Positions 22,262-31,518 of a DNA stretch of 64,000 bases are shown here, one piece after another; positions within the stretch are counted from its first letter, which is position 1; every line of letters begins with the position of its first letter. This DNA comes from Streptomyces sp. DHE7-1 (GTDB taxonomy: Bacteria; Actinomycetota; Actinomycetes; Streptomycetales; Streptomycetaceae), in contig JACJDG010000003.1 in assembly GCA_016432725.1 (NCBI GenBank), positions 310,001-374,000 of the forward strand. Reading direction: 5' to 3'. The notes under the pieces are model-generated. The model saw only the letters and a list, made by a program, of their open reading frames with translations, was not told the origin of the DNA and did no database searches. Position numbers and translations under genes: made by a program.

Positions 22262-24417
22262 ATGCTCCGCATGGATCTCGTACACCCGCTCGACGGCCTG
22301 GACGCCCGCCCCTGGGCCTCGTCCTCCCACGCGTACGGCAGTGCGGCGGACCTCCCCGAGCTGCTGCGGGCGCTGACCGGCGACGACGCCGACGAGGCGG
22401 AGGAGGCGCTGTCGGAGCTCCACGGCAGCCTTCTGCACCAGGGCACCGTCTACGCCGCCAGTGTGGAGGCGGTGCCCTTCCTCGCCAGGATCGCGGCGGC
22501 CGGCCACCGTACGGCGGACGTCCTGGCACTGCTCGGCGGCATGGCCGAGAGCGAGGACGAGCACGGCGTGGCTACGGGCGCGGTCCGCGCGGCCGTGGCG
22601 GACCAGCTCCCGTTGCTGCTGCCCCTGCTGGCCTCCCCGGAGCAAGAGGTCCGCCGTACCGCGGCCTGGACGGTATCCCACACCCGCGCGACCGGGACCG
22701 CGCTCCACGCCCTCCGCGCGCGCTGGGACGAGGAGACCGGACCCGCCGCACGCGCCGAGGTCCTGGCGGGCATCGCCCGGCTCGATCCCCAGGGCGGCGC
22801 GGCGCTGGCCGCCACCGTCCTGGAGCCGTCCCATCCCGCCGAGGTGCGCATGGCCGCCGTCTTCGCCGGCCTCGACGCGGACGCTCCGTGGACCGAGGCC
22901 ATGCACACGACGATGCTGTCCCTGCTGCCCGCGGACGACCTGCGCTCCGACCTCGACCTCGAACGCGGCGAGCCGCTCACCTCCGTGGTCGAGATCCTCC
23001 TCGGCCGAGACCGGCACACGGAGCGCAAGATGGCGTTCGCACTGGTCGACGCGGCCCTGCACGACGGCAGGGCCGAGGTGCGGGCGGAAGGCCTCTGGGC
23101 GGCCGACCGCGCCTGCATGCTCTCCCGCGGTGCCCCGCGGCGACTGGTCTGGAACCTGCGAGCGGCGGCCGTCGACGAGGAGTCGGTGGTCGCCGTGTCG
23201 TCCCTCCTGGGCCGACTGGGCGGTGTGGCCGCACCGGCGGCGGATGTCCTCGCGCCGCTCGCCGGACGGAACCCCGACCAGGTCGACGACCGTGCCGACC
23301 GGGCTCTGGCCGCGCTCGTGCTCGTCGCGCCGGCACAGGCGGTCCCGCTCCTGGCCGCGGGCATGGGACGGCGTCCGCGGGCCCTCGACGCGGCTGCCGG
23401 GTTCCGGAGCCCGAAGGACTCCGCTCTCCCCTTCGACGGGGACCTTCTCAGCGCCGTCCGGGACCGCCTCTCGCGGCTCGACGACCTGAACGGCAACGAA
23501 CCGTGGCAGCTGACGCATCTGCTGGCGGGATGGGGCGCCGAGGCCGCGCCGGCGCTGCCCGAACTGTGCGCGGCGCTCCCGCGTTTTCCAGGCCAGGCCG
23601 CCCGGGCGATCGCCTCCGTCGCCGCCGGCTGCGCCCCGGCGGACCGCGCCCGGGCCGTCGACTCGTTGCGTACGGAGGCCGAGCGGGGAGTCCTCCCCGC
23701 GGCACAGGCCCTGTACACCCTCCTCGGCGAGGTCGGCCCCTGCTGCACTGTCTCGAAGAGGAACTCCGGCGTGGTACCGGTCAGGTCCGGGAGGCCGCCA
23801 GGACGGCCGGTGCGCTCGGTCCCCGTGGAGCGGTGCTGGCGCCGGCCCTGCGTGAAGCGCTCAGCGACCCGGGTGATGACACCACGCCCGCCCTGGACAA
23901 GGACTCGGAACTCGCCGGGGCCCTGTGGCGCGTCACAGGGGAGGCGGACGAGGCGGTCGCCGTCCTGGAATCGGTCTTCGCCCGCGCCGAACAGAACGCG
24001 TGGTCCCGGTGGTCGGTGGCGCGGGCCGCCCGCACGACGGCCCTTCTCGGCCCCGCGGCCCGGCCGCTCGCCACCCGTCTGCGGGCCGCACTCGACGATC
24101 CGGCTCAGGCACCCGCCGCGGTGGAGGCGCTCACAGCCGTGGCGGAACCCGGCGCGCGAGAGCGCACCGCGCTCGCCGCCGCGGCCCTGCGGTCCGCCGA
24201 AGTGGACGCCGATCCGTCGGGCGCCTGCGACGCGCTGGAAGCCCTCGGCGCCGACGCGATGACCGGCGACCACCTCCGCCGCCTCGCCGTCCTCGCCGAG
24301 GGCGACGCGCGGATCGTGCGCTCCGGAGTCGAGGACCACGTCATTCACCAGGACAACGTCTTCCGAGAGCGCGCTCGGGCGCTCCTCACCACCTTCGGGG
24401 GTGCCTCAACTCCCTGA
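22262..24417 (+). CDS. Large HEAT-repeat protein (one frame break)
   Basis: After one restored base near 23738 the frame gives 718 residues made almost entirely of Ala/Leu-rich helical repeats of about 35-45 residues, in the style of HEAT or armadillo repeats (for example VRRTAAWTVSHTRATGTALHAL). No catalytic motif, signal peptide or membrane segment is visible. Such scaffolds mediate protein-protein contacts; related proteins are common and uncharacterised in Streptomyces. Starts at ATG 22262 and ATG 22271 are both possible. The partner is unknown. Confidence 0.7.
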
Positions 24418-24704
24418 CGAGTCGCCCGCCTCGGCCGCTCGGACACCAGCGGTCGGCGGCCGTGCCCGGGAGCGTCGGCCCGGATGCGTCCCGGCGGGAC
24501 GAGTGAAAGACTGAAACCAGTGTGGTCGGCCGTCCGCGGCTGAGGCCTCATGGCCGCGCACTCCACTTCCTCGCTGTGGTGCAGCCCCTCAGCGATCGGT
24601 CCTTCGCTGACCCGTCGGGAACCAACCGGCCTCCGGACCGTGGGATCCGCCGGACGCGACGGCTCTTCTGAGGGTCAGCCAGTCACAGCCCGGGAGACAC
24701 GAAC

Positions 24705-24770
24705 ATGAGCATGTGTGGCGTGGGCGGGGAGGTACGGGAGCCGCGATGTCATGGCGGTGACCCGCTGTGA
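24705..24770 (+). CDS. Possible 21-residue upstream ORF / leader peptide
   Basis: An ATG at 24705 follows GGGAG (24692-24696) at good spacing. The frame encodes 21 residues and stops at TGA 24768-24770, overlapping the GTG start of the SDR gene by three bases. The arrangement would suit translational coupling. The peptide has no known relative. The remaining bases 24418-24704 hold nothing I can support. Confidence 0.25.
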   Translation: MSMCGVGGEVREPRCHGGDPL

Positions 24771-25522
24771 GTGCCGCCGGAGCAGCCCGTCCGGTGGGTG
24801 GGGGCCTGGCCGGACGAACGGTCGTGGTGGTGGGAGGCAGCGCGGGAATCGGTCTGGAGACCGCCCGGCAGGTGCGTGCGGCCGGGGGCGATGTGGTGCT
24901 CGCGGCGCGGAACGCCGACCGCCTGGAGCGGGCCGCGGCGGAGTTGAGTCCTCTGAGCACGGCCGCGTTCGACGCCCTGGACACCGACCGGCTGGAGCGG
25001 TTCCTACGTGACTTGCCGGGGCAGGTCGACCATGTGCTGGTCACGGCGGGCAACCCGACCTACACCCCCCTGGACGATCTCGATCTGACCGACGCCGGAC
25101 GTGACTTCGGTGGACGTATCGCGATGATGCTGGCGGCGGGACGGGCCGGCCGGGAGAAGGTCAAAGCCGGAGGCACGCTGCTGTTCATCGGTGGCACCGG
25201 CGGCCGGCGGCCCGCGGCCGGGATGGCCGTGACGGGGGCGCTCACCGCGGCGCTGCCGGCGCTCACCGCCAACCTGGCGCTGGAAGTGGCCCCGGTCCGG
25301 GTCAACCTCATCGCGGCCGGGTTCGTGGACACACCGCTGTCGGCCTCCCTCCTCGGTGACCGGCTCGAAGCGCGCCGGGAGGAACTGCGGAAGACCCTGC
25401 CCATCGGCCGGGTCGTCGGCCCGGCGGACGTCGCCGCCCTGGCCCTGCACATCATGGCCAACGGCGCCCTCACCGGCGCCACCTACGACATCGACGGCGG
25501 CCAGCAGCTCGTCGCGCACTGA
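24767..25522 (+). CDS. SDR-fold oxidoreductase without the YxxxK catalytic pair
   Basis: The 251-residue protein has the SDR cofactor loop VVVGGSAGIGLETA near residue 23 and the C-terminal block ALTGATYDIDGGQQLV. Where the active-site Tyr-x-x-x-Lys is expected (after LLFIGGTGGRRPA) the sequence continues GMAVTGALTAALPALTANLALE, with no Tyr or Lys. The usual acid-base chemistry therefore seems absent; it may bind NAD(P) for another purpose or use other residues. The gene begins at GTG 24767. A VOC-family gene follows 49 bases after its stop, so the two are probably co-transcribed. Confidence 0.75.
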   Translation: MSAAGAARPVGGGLAGRTVVVVGGSAGIGLETARQVRAAGGDVVLAARNADRLERAAAELSPLSTAAFDALDTDRLERFLRDLPGQVDHVLVTAGNPTYTPLDDLDLTDAGRDFGGRIAMMLAAGRAGREKVKAGGTLLFIGGTGGRRPAAGMAVTGALTAALPALTANLALEVAPVRVNLIAAGFVDTPLSASLLGDRLEARREELRKTLPIGRVVGPADVAALALHIMANGALTGATYDIDGGQQLVAH

Positions 25523-25571
25523 TCGTGCGAGCAGCGGCCCAGGGCACGATCTCTGGACGGAGACACAGACG

Positions 25572-26189
25572 ATGGACATGAAACTGGAGGTCGTCGTGGT
25601 GCCGGTGTCCGACGTCGACCGGGCCAAGGACTTCTACACGGCGCTCGGCTGGAGACTCGACGCGGACATCGCCCCCGACGCCGGGTTCCGGGTGGTCCAG
25701 GTGACCCCTCCGGGGTCACCCGCATCGGTCATCTTCGGCACGTCCGTCACGGATCAGGCGCCGGGCTCGGCGCAGGGCCTGCATCTCGTGGTCGACGACA
25801 TCGAGGCCGCCCGCGACGAGCTGACGCGGCGTGGTGCCGACCCGAGCGAGGTGTTCCACGACGCCGGCGGTGTGTTCCACCACGCCGGCGGCGACGCACG
25901 GGTACCGGGGCCCGACCCCGAACGCGGCAGCTACGGCTCCTTCCTGTCGTTCACCGACCCGGACGGCAACGGCTGGCTCATGCAGGAGATCACCACCCGG
26001 CTCCCGGGACGACTGGACCCCGCCACCACCGCGTTCGCCTCGGCCGAGGACCTGGCGAGCGCCCTCCGCCGCGCCGCGGCGGCCCACGGCGAACACGAGG
26101 CACGCATCGGCGCGGAGGACCCCGACTGGCCGGACTGGTACGCGCGGCACATGGTGAGCGAGCAGGCCGGAACCGAACCACCGTCATAG
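25572..26189 (+). CDS. VOC-superfamily (glyoxalase-like) protein
   Basis: This 205-residue protein has a vicinal-oxygen-chelate fold: LEVVVVPVSDVDRAKDFYTALGWRLD near the start, LVVDDIEAARDEL in the middle, and LSFTDPDGNGWLMQEI for the second half. Metal-ligand positions near the two beta-alpha-beta repeats are plausible (Glu in QEI), but the reaction cannot be told. A C-terminal tail of about 65 residues ending DWYARHMVSEQ is typical of Streptomyces members annotated as glyoxalase/bleomycin-resistance-like. The start ATG 25572 follows a GGAG element. It probably forms an operon with the upstream SDR. Confidence 0.8.
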   Translation: MDMKLEVVVVPVSDVDRAKDFYTALGWRLDADIAPDAGFRVVQVTPPGSPASVIFGTSVTDQAPGSAQGLHLVVDDIEAARDELTRRGADPSEVFHDAGGVFHHAGGDARVPGPDPERGSYGSFLSFTDPDGNGWLMQEITTRLPGRLDPATTAFASAEDLASALRRAAAAHGEHEARIGAEDPDWPDWYARHMVSEQAGTEPPS

Positions 26190-26305
26190 GGCGATCCCAC
26201 GCATCGGGACACACGAGTACCCGCCTTGCCGCCCTGATCGGCCCGCGAGTTCCGAGCCGGCCTCGCGGCTCCACAACCCGTTCCGCATCCCTTGCAGGAG
26301 TCGTC

Positions 26306-27151
26306 ATGCCCATGTTGCTCATCCAGGGCAAGTTCCGCCTGAAGGGCACCGAGCCGGACGGAGACACCGTCCACTTCGTCGCCGACAACCCCAGTGACTG
26401 GACGCTCGTCGGGGGCAAGCACCCGGTGCACGCCGTCGAAGGCGACGCACCCCTCCGTCTGGAGGGCATCGACGCGCTGGAGACCCACTACGGCGGAGAA
26501 CACCAGCCACTCCAGTTCGGCCACGCGGCCGCGTCCGAACTCCTCACCTGGCTCGGCTTCAACACCGTGCGGCGCGAACCGGGAGAGAAGGTCGCTTCAT
26601 CGACGCCCGAAACGACGCCCGGCTACGTCCTCACCGGGGGCGGCGACATCCACAACCGCGCCGTGGCCCTCGTCGGGCGAGGCGCACCGCCTGCGGCCGG
26701 CGGTACGGCGGTCACGGTCGACGTGCCCTTGCTGCGGCAGACCGCCAACCACCACCTGGCCTCGCTGGGGCTGGTCTATCCGACCTTCTACACCAGCCTG
26801 TTCCGCGACTTGCGGGAGGAACTGACCAAGGTCGCGCAGAACGCCCGGACCGCCGGTCAGGGCCTGTGGTCACACGACGTGACCACCTCCGGGTTCAAGG
26901 TCACCGCGCTGACCACGATCACCGACGACGCCGTGATCCTGCCGAAGCTGTTCCGACGGCTGGTCGACTACTTCGACCTGGGCATGCCGGTCTCCTGCTT
27001 CCCCGCGTACCTCGCCGGCAAGGAGGACAGGCTCACGGTCCTGTCCACCGGTGAGCGGCTGGTGGGGCTGCACCACGTAGTCGTCGTGACCAATGGCCAC
27101 TCCGTCCGGATGTCGCACCCGGTGGAGGATCTGCTCTTCGACGAGGGCTGA
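26306..27151 (+). CDS. Staphylococcal-nuclease-like protein
   Basis: The 281-residue protein carries an SNase-type motif set: DGDTVHFVADN near residue 19 and LRLEGIDALETHY near 50, which places the Arg, Asp and Glu equivalents of thermonuclease in order. A third Arg may be that of NRAVAL near 117. A central extension (ASSTPETTPGYVLTGGG) and a C-terminal unit are not in classical nucleases. No signal peptide is visible, so it is probably cytoplasmic. Its stop lies five bases from the end of the convergent emfourin gene. Nuclease activity is an inference. Confidence 0.65.
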   Translation: MPMLLIQGKFRLKGTEPDGDTVHFVADNPSDWTLVGGKHPVHAVEGDAPLRLEGIDALETHYGGEHQPLQFGHAAASELLTWLGFNTVRREPGEKVASSTPETTPGYVLTGGGDIHNRAVALVGRGAPPAAGGTAVTVDVPLLRQTANHHLASLGLVYPTFYTSLFRDLREELTKVAQNARTAGQGLWSHDVTTSGFKVTALTTITDDAVILPKLFRRLVDYFDLGMPVSCFPAYLAGKEDRLTVLSTGERLVGLHHVVVVTNGHSVRMSHPVEDLLFDEG

Positions 27152-27155
27152 GCAG

Positions 27156-27451
27156 TCACTGCTGCGCGAAGTGCTTCCTGAGCCAGGTGAGCAGGGCCGC
27201 GAAGGCGGGGGTCATGGCGGCGTCCGACTGTTCGAGCACCGTCACGTGGTCGCCGGACTCCGCGGTGATCGTGTAGCTCATCGCATCCGGGGCGGGGCCG
27301 GCCCGCTCCTCCGGGGCGTAGCGGCGGCTTCGGTCAGCAGCCGGGCCAGTTCGGCCGTGGCGGTCTCCGACAGGGCGTCGGTGTCCAGGACCTCGGGCGG
27401 GCTGTGGAGGTTCGTCACCGCCGCCAGCCCGCCGTAGGTCTCCAGTCTCAT
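27156..27451 (-). CDS. Emfourin-type proteinaceous inhibitor of the M4 protease (one frame break)
   Basis: The start ATG 27451 (after AGG) lies three bases beyond the M4 protease stop. With one base restored near 27322 the frame gives 98 residues: MRLETYGGLAAVTN at the start, a helix DALSETATAELARLL, and a C-terminal half with MSYTITAESGDHVTVLEQ, ending TWLRKHFAQQ. This small two-part fold next to a protealysin-type M4 protease matches emfourin, the intracellular inhibitor encoded beside such proteases. Without frame repair it would look like a truncated 58-residue peptide. It presumably keeps the protease inactive in the producing cell. Confidence 0.72.
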
Positions 27452-27453
27452 CC

Positions 27454-28664
27454 TCACCTGGTCCCCCTGAACGCGGCCATCTCCTTGGCCAGTTCCGTGA
27501 TCTTGTCGTTCAGTGCACCGATCTGCCTGGCGAGGGCCGTCATGCCGTCCTCCCGGCCCGCGCCGCCGTGCCCGTCGACCGTGAGGCTCCGCAGCCGGGC
27601 GACTCCGGCCGGGACGCCCGGGACCGGCACCTCGACTTCCTGCCACGCCGACAGCACGGCCGACTGCTCGTGGCTGCCGGCGCCGAACAGTTCCCCGGCC
27701 TTCCGGAAGGTGGTGCCCGCGAAGTCCTGGAACTGGTCCTGGGAGCTGGACGCCTTGAGCGACTCGTACCAGATGGTTCCGGCCGCCTCCCACGCGAATC
27801 CGCCTATGTGCGCGGCCGTCAGGAAGAACGCCCTGTTCGGAATGCCGGAGTTGAAGTGGACTCCGCCGAAGTCCCCTTGCTTGGTGTCGGGCAGGTGGAT
27901 GAACCTGCCCATGCGGTCGGGCTGGGGGTCCTTTCCGAACCGCGGGTTGTCGAAGGCGTGCCCCGGCTCCTTCATCGACCGCAGGGCGTCGCCGTCGACG
28001 CCCGGGGTCCACACGTCGGCCCCGATCAGCCAGTCCGCCTCCTCGGCCGTCTGCTTCAGGGACCACTGCTTGACCAGCGACCCGAAGACGTCCGACATCG
28101 ACTCGTTCAGGGCACCCGACTGTTTGTGGTACTCGAATTCGGCCGTGTGATCCGTGACTCCGTGCGTCAGCTCGTGGGCGATCACTTCGAGGGATCCGGT
28201 GAGGTTTTTGAACCTCTTACCGTCCCCGTCACCGAAGAGCATCTGCCGGCCGTCCCAGAAGGCATTGTTGACCTGGAAGCCGAAGTGCACGTATCCGTCC
28301 AGACGCATTCCCTTGCCGTCCACCGAATTACGCTGGAACACCTCCTTGTAGAAATCGCGGGTGAGACCGAGCGCGTCGAACGCGCGGTTGACGGACGGGT
28401 CCGCGACCTCCTGACCGTCCTCGGGCCTGGCCAGAACGGCGTCGGAAAGCGTCTCCCCCTGCTCGCAGTCGAAGACGGTACGCCGGCCGTTTCCGGGGGC
28501 GGCCGCGCCGGCGAAGGACGCCCGGACCGCTCGCTCACCCCGCAGCCGCGCGGTGACCAGCAGCGTGTCCAGAGCCGCCTGTCGCACCCCCCTGTCTTCA
28601 CTGTCCAGGAGTCTGTCGAGAATGTACGGGGGATGATGCAGTTGATCGGGCGAGTCCTGCTCAT
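27454..28664 (-). CDS. M4-family (thermolysin/protealysin-like) zinc metalloprotease (one frame break)
   Basis: This zinc endopeptidase has VIAHELTHGVTDH (HExxH) and the third ligand in GALNESMSDVFG. The start ATG 28664 is chosen because GGAGGT precedes it at ideal spacing. From there the N-terminus reads MSRTRPINCIIPPYILD once a missing base near 28631 is restored, giving 403 residues. There is a short propeptide of the protealysin type (LDSEDRGVRQAALDTLL) and no secretion signal, also typical of protealysin-like enzymes. The C-terminal 40 residues contain a coiled-coil-like stretch (ALARQIGALNDKITELAKEM). It is co-transcribed with the emfourin-type inhibitor. Confidence 0.88.
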
Positions 28665-29125
28665 GGGGCACCTCCTGCGCGAGAGGACCGACGGCTGATC
28701 GTTCGTCGTCACGACCGCGCACCCGTCTGCTCCCGGATCACCACTGGTCGCGTTCGCTCACCAACGCGGGAGAGTGGCTTTTCGACATGCGAAATGGGCA
28801 GTCGCGAACAAACCGCAGATGCCCGCTCATGGGGCAGCGAAGGGGGAAGCGGTGACACCTGCCATCCCCGTACCCAGCGGCGCTGTCACGCTGACAGCAC
28901 CAGTTTCCTGCCGTCCGAAGTGGCTGGCAAACGCAACACGACAACCGAAAAGACAGATTTGGTTGAACGGGACGGTAATTACCGTGCCGTCCTCGAGATG
29001 CAGCTGAGCAGCCGTTCCCATAGCGTTGCGAGTAAGAGTGCGTCCAGGGTGTTCCTCTCCCTTTTTAGTGGGGTTCGGCCGACGGTCCTGTCGGCGCGAG
29101 AATCACCACATCCCCAGGAGACATC
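28665..29125. other. Intergenic region with an AT-richer patch
   Basis: This separates the protease start (minus strand) from the next plus-strand gene. Bases 28900-29060 are clearly less GC-rich than the surroundings (runs such as AAAAGACAGATTTGG and CCCTTTTTAGTGGGG) and probably hold the divergent promoters. A 64-residue minus-strand frame at 28827-29021 lacks a ribosome site and has atypical codon use, so I do not call it a gene. Confidence 0.5.
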
Positions 29126-29539
29126 ATGGCCACGGTTCCCCTCTCGGCCCGCCCTCTGCCCGTCTATGTCCTCGCCGGCATCAGACTGTTCAACGGAGCG
29201 GCCGGTCTGCTGGCACCGGAGATGCTCATCCGGCGGTTCGACCCCGACCGCGATCCGCCCAGTCCGGCGGCCGTCTACGCCTTCCGCCTCTTCGGCATCC
29301 GAACGGTCCTCCTCGGCCTCGACCTGCTGACCCACAGCGGGGACCGGCTGCGCGACGACGTGTGCGAGGGCATCCTGATCCACGGCAGCGACACCGCGAC
29401 GGCGGCCACGCTCGGCCTCCACGGGCACGTCCCGCCGCGCACGGCGTTCCTGACCACCTTCATCTCGGCCGTGAACACCGCCCTCGCCATCGGCGCCGGC
29501 GTCTCACTCGCCAACTCTTCGAAGGACAAGCGGAAGTGA
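29126..29539 (+). CDS. Small membrane-associated protein of unknown function
   Basis: The 137-residue protein has hydrophobic helices around residues 12-25, 50-70 and 110-130 (the last FLTTFISAVNTALAIGAG) and a charged end KDKRK. It resembles DUF4267-like small membrane proteins but I cannot assign it firmly. The start ATG 29126 follows AGGAG. Its stop overlaps the GTG start of the GMC oxidoreductase (GTGA, 29536-29539), so it is co-translated with it and may anchor or serve that oxidation system. Confidence 0.65.
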   Translation: MATVPLSARPLPVYVLAGIRLFNGAAGLLAPEMLIRRFDPDRDPPSPAAVYAFRLFGIRTVLLGLDLLTHSGDRLRDDVCEGILIHGSDTATAATLGLHGHVPPRTAFLTTFISAVNTALAIGAGVSLANSSKDKRK

Positions 29540-31446
29540 ACACGCAGTCCGGGCCAACTCCACCCGCCGAGACCGGCTTCGACTACGTCGTCGTCGGGGC
29601 CGGTGCCGGTGGCGGGCCGCTCGCGGCCAACCTCGCCGCCGCGGGCATGCGCACCCTCCTCCTCGACGCCGGCGGTGCGGAGGAGAACGACAACTACCTC
29701 GTGCCCGCCTTCCACGCCGACGCCTCCGAGGACCCGGTCCAGTGCTGGAACTACTTCGTCCGGCACTACGCCGACGAGCAGCGGCAGCGGCGCGACAGCA
29801 AGCTCGTACCGGACCGGGGCGTCCTCTACCCGCGCGCCGGAACGGTCGGCGGGTGCACCGCGCACCACGCGCTGATCACCGTCTACCCCTACAACCGCGA
29901 CTGGGACGCCATCGCGGAGGAGACCGGTGACACGACCTGGCGGAGCACCTCCATGCGCCGGTACTTCGAGCGTCTGGAACGCTGCACGTACCGGCCCCGG
30001 CCCAAGCAGCCGCCCGGCAACCCGCTGCTGGCCGCGCTGCTCCGGGCGCTTCCTCTCGTGTCGGAGCGGTACCGCAACGACGCCCGGCACGGGTTCGAAG
30101 GCTGGCTGCCCACCTCGCTGGCCGACCCCCGACTGGCCGTGCAGGACGAACAGTTGCTCAAGGTCGTCCTGTCGGCCGCCGAGGACACCCTCGCGGGATT
30201 CCTCGGCCGGCCGCTGTCCCCGCTCGAAGGCCTCGGCTCGCTCGTCGACCCCAACGACTGGCGGGTGCAGACCCAGGCGCTCCAGGGGCTGTGGCAGATT
30301 CCCGTATCCACCGCCGACGGCCGCCGCAGCGCCGTACGCGAGCGTGTCCAGGCCGTACAGCGGAGCCATCCGGATCGACTGGTGGTCCGGACCCACGCGC
30401 TGGCCGCGCGGATCGTGCTGGACGGGGCCAACGCGGCGACGGGCGTGGACTACCTGGACGCGGCGCACGCCTACGGAGCCGATCCCGGTTCGCGGCCGCG
30501 GTCCGGTCCCCCGGTGCTGCGCCGGGCCGTCGCCTCACGCGAGGTGGTGCTGGCCGCGGGGGCGTTCAACACACCCCAGCTGCTGATGCTTTCGGGCATC
30601 GGACCACCCGAGGAGCTGCAGCGCCACGACATCCCGGTGCGGGTCGGTCTCCACGGAGTGGGCGCCAATCTCCAGGACCGGTACGAGGTCGGCGTGGTCA
30701 GCCAGATGGACCGCGACTTCCCCGTCATCAAGGACTGCTCCTTCCACGCTCCGCGGCCCGGGAGCGAACCGGACCGCTGCTACTCGGACTGGCAGCAGGG
30801 CAAGGGCCTCTACACCACCAACGGCGCCGTCCTCGGCATCACCCGGAAGTCGCGCCCGGACCTGGACGCCCCCGACCTGTTCATCTTCGGCGGCCCCTTC
30901 GACTTCCGGGGATACCGGCCGGGCTACTCCCTGGACCTCACCCACCACAAGGACCGCTTCACCTGGGCCATCCTCAAGAGCCGCACTCACAACACCGGAG
31001 GCCGGGTCCGGCTGCGCTCCCCCGACCCCCGCGACACCCCGCTGGTCAACTTCCACTACTTCACCGAGGGCACGGACAAGGAGGGCCTGGACCTCGAAGC
31101 GATGGCCGACGCCGTGGAGTTCGTGCGCGGGATGAACCGCAGGGCCGGCTCCGTGATCCTCAAGGAGCTGTGGCCCGGCGAGGACGTCGGCGACCGCGAC
31201 GCCGTGCGCGGCTTCGTCCAGGACGAGGCCTGGGGCCACCACGCTTCGTGCACCTGCCGGATGGGACGCTCCGACGATCCCTCGGCCGTGGTCGACAGCG
31301 CCTTCCGCGTCCGCGGAGTGGACCGCCTGCGGATCGTCGACGCCTCGGTCTTCCCCCGCATACCCGGGTTCTTCGTCGCCGCGCCGATCTACATGATCAG
31401 CGAGAAGGCGAGCGACGTGATCCTCGGCGAAGCGGCCCGCGCCTGA
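29536..31446 (+). CDS. GMC-family FAD oxidoreductase
   Basis: This is a 636-residue glucose-methanol-choline family flavoenzyme. The dinucleotide loop VVVGAGAGGGPLAANLAAAG starts near residue 15. The FAD-phosphate region RAGTVGGCTAHHALI follows near 110, the second signature GAFNTPQLLMLSGIGP near 348, and the C-terminal active-site region HHASCTCRMG near 570, then VDASVFPRIPGFFVAAPIYMISEKASD. It should oxidise an alcohol to an aldehyde or ketone. It resembles long-chain alcohol or cholesterol-oxidase-like members more than sugar oxidases. No signal peptide is visible. It is followed by a haem peroxidase/dioxygenase gene, suggesting sequential oxidation of a lipid substrate (inference). Confidence 0.85.
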   Translation: MNTQSGPTPPAETGFDYVVVGAGAGGGPLAANLAAAGMRTLLLDAGGAEENDNYLVPAFHADASEDPVQCWNYFVRHYADEQRQRRDSKLVPDRGVLYPRAGTVGGCTAHHALITVYPYNRDWDAIAEETGDTTWRSTSMRRYFERLERCTYRPRPKQPPGNPLLAALLRALPLVSERYRNDARHGFEGWLPTSLADPRLAVQDEQLLKVVLSAAEDTLAGFLGRPLSPLEGLGSLVDPNDWRVQTQALQGLWQIPVSTADGRRSAVRERVQAVQRSHPDRLVVRTHALAARIVLDGANAATGVDYLDAAHAYGADPGSRPRSGPPVLRRAVASREVVLAAGAFNTPQLLMLSGIGPPEELQRHDIPVRVGLHGVGANLQDRYEVGVVSQMDRDFPVIKDCSFHAPRPGSEPDRCYSDWQQGKGLYTTNGAVLGITRKSRPDLDAPDLFIFGGPFDFRGYRPGYSLDLTHHKDRFTWAILKSRTHNTGGRVRLRSPDPRDTPLVNFHYFTEGTDKEGLDLEAMADAVEFVRGMNRRAGSVILKELWPGEDVGDRDAVRGFVQDEAWGHHASCTCRMGRSDDPSAVVDSAFRVRGVDRLRIVDASVFPRIPGFFVAAPIYMISEKASDVILGEAARA

Positions 31447-31518
31447 ACCCGTACGGGCCGCCCTCGCACGAACGCGCTGCACGCGCGAACGAACAGGAGC
31501 CACCCAAGGAGTACCGCG

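Noticed and set aside
28827..29021. A 64-residue minus-strand frame
   Set aside because: Low third-position GC, no ribosome site and no recognisable family; more likely promoter DNA.
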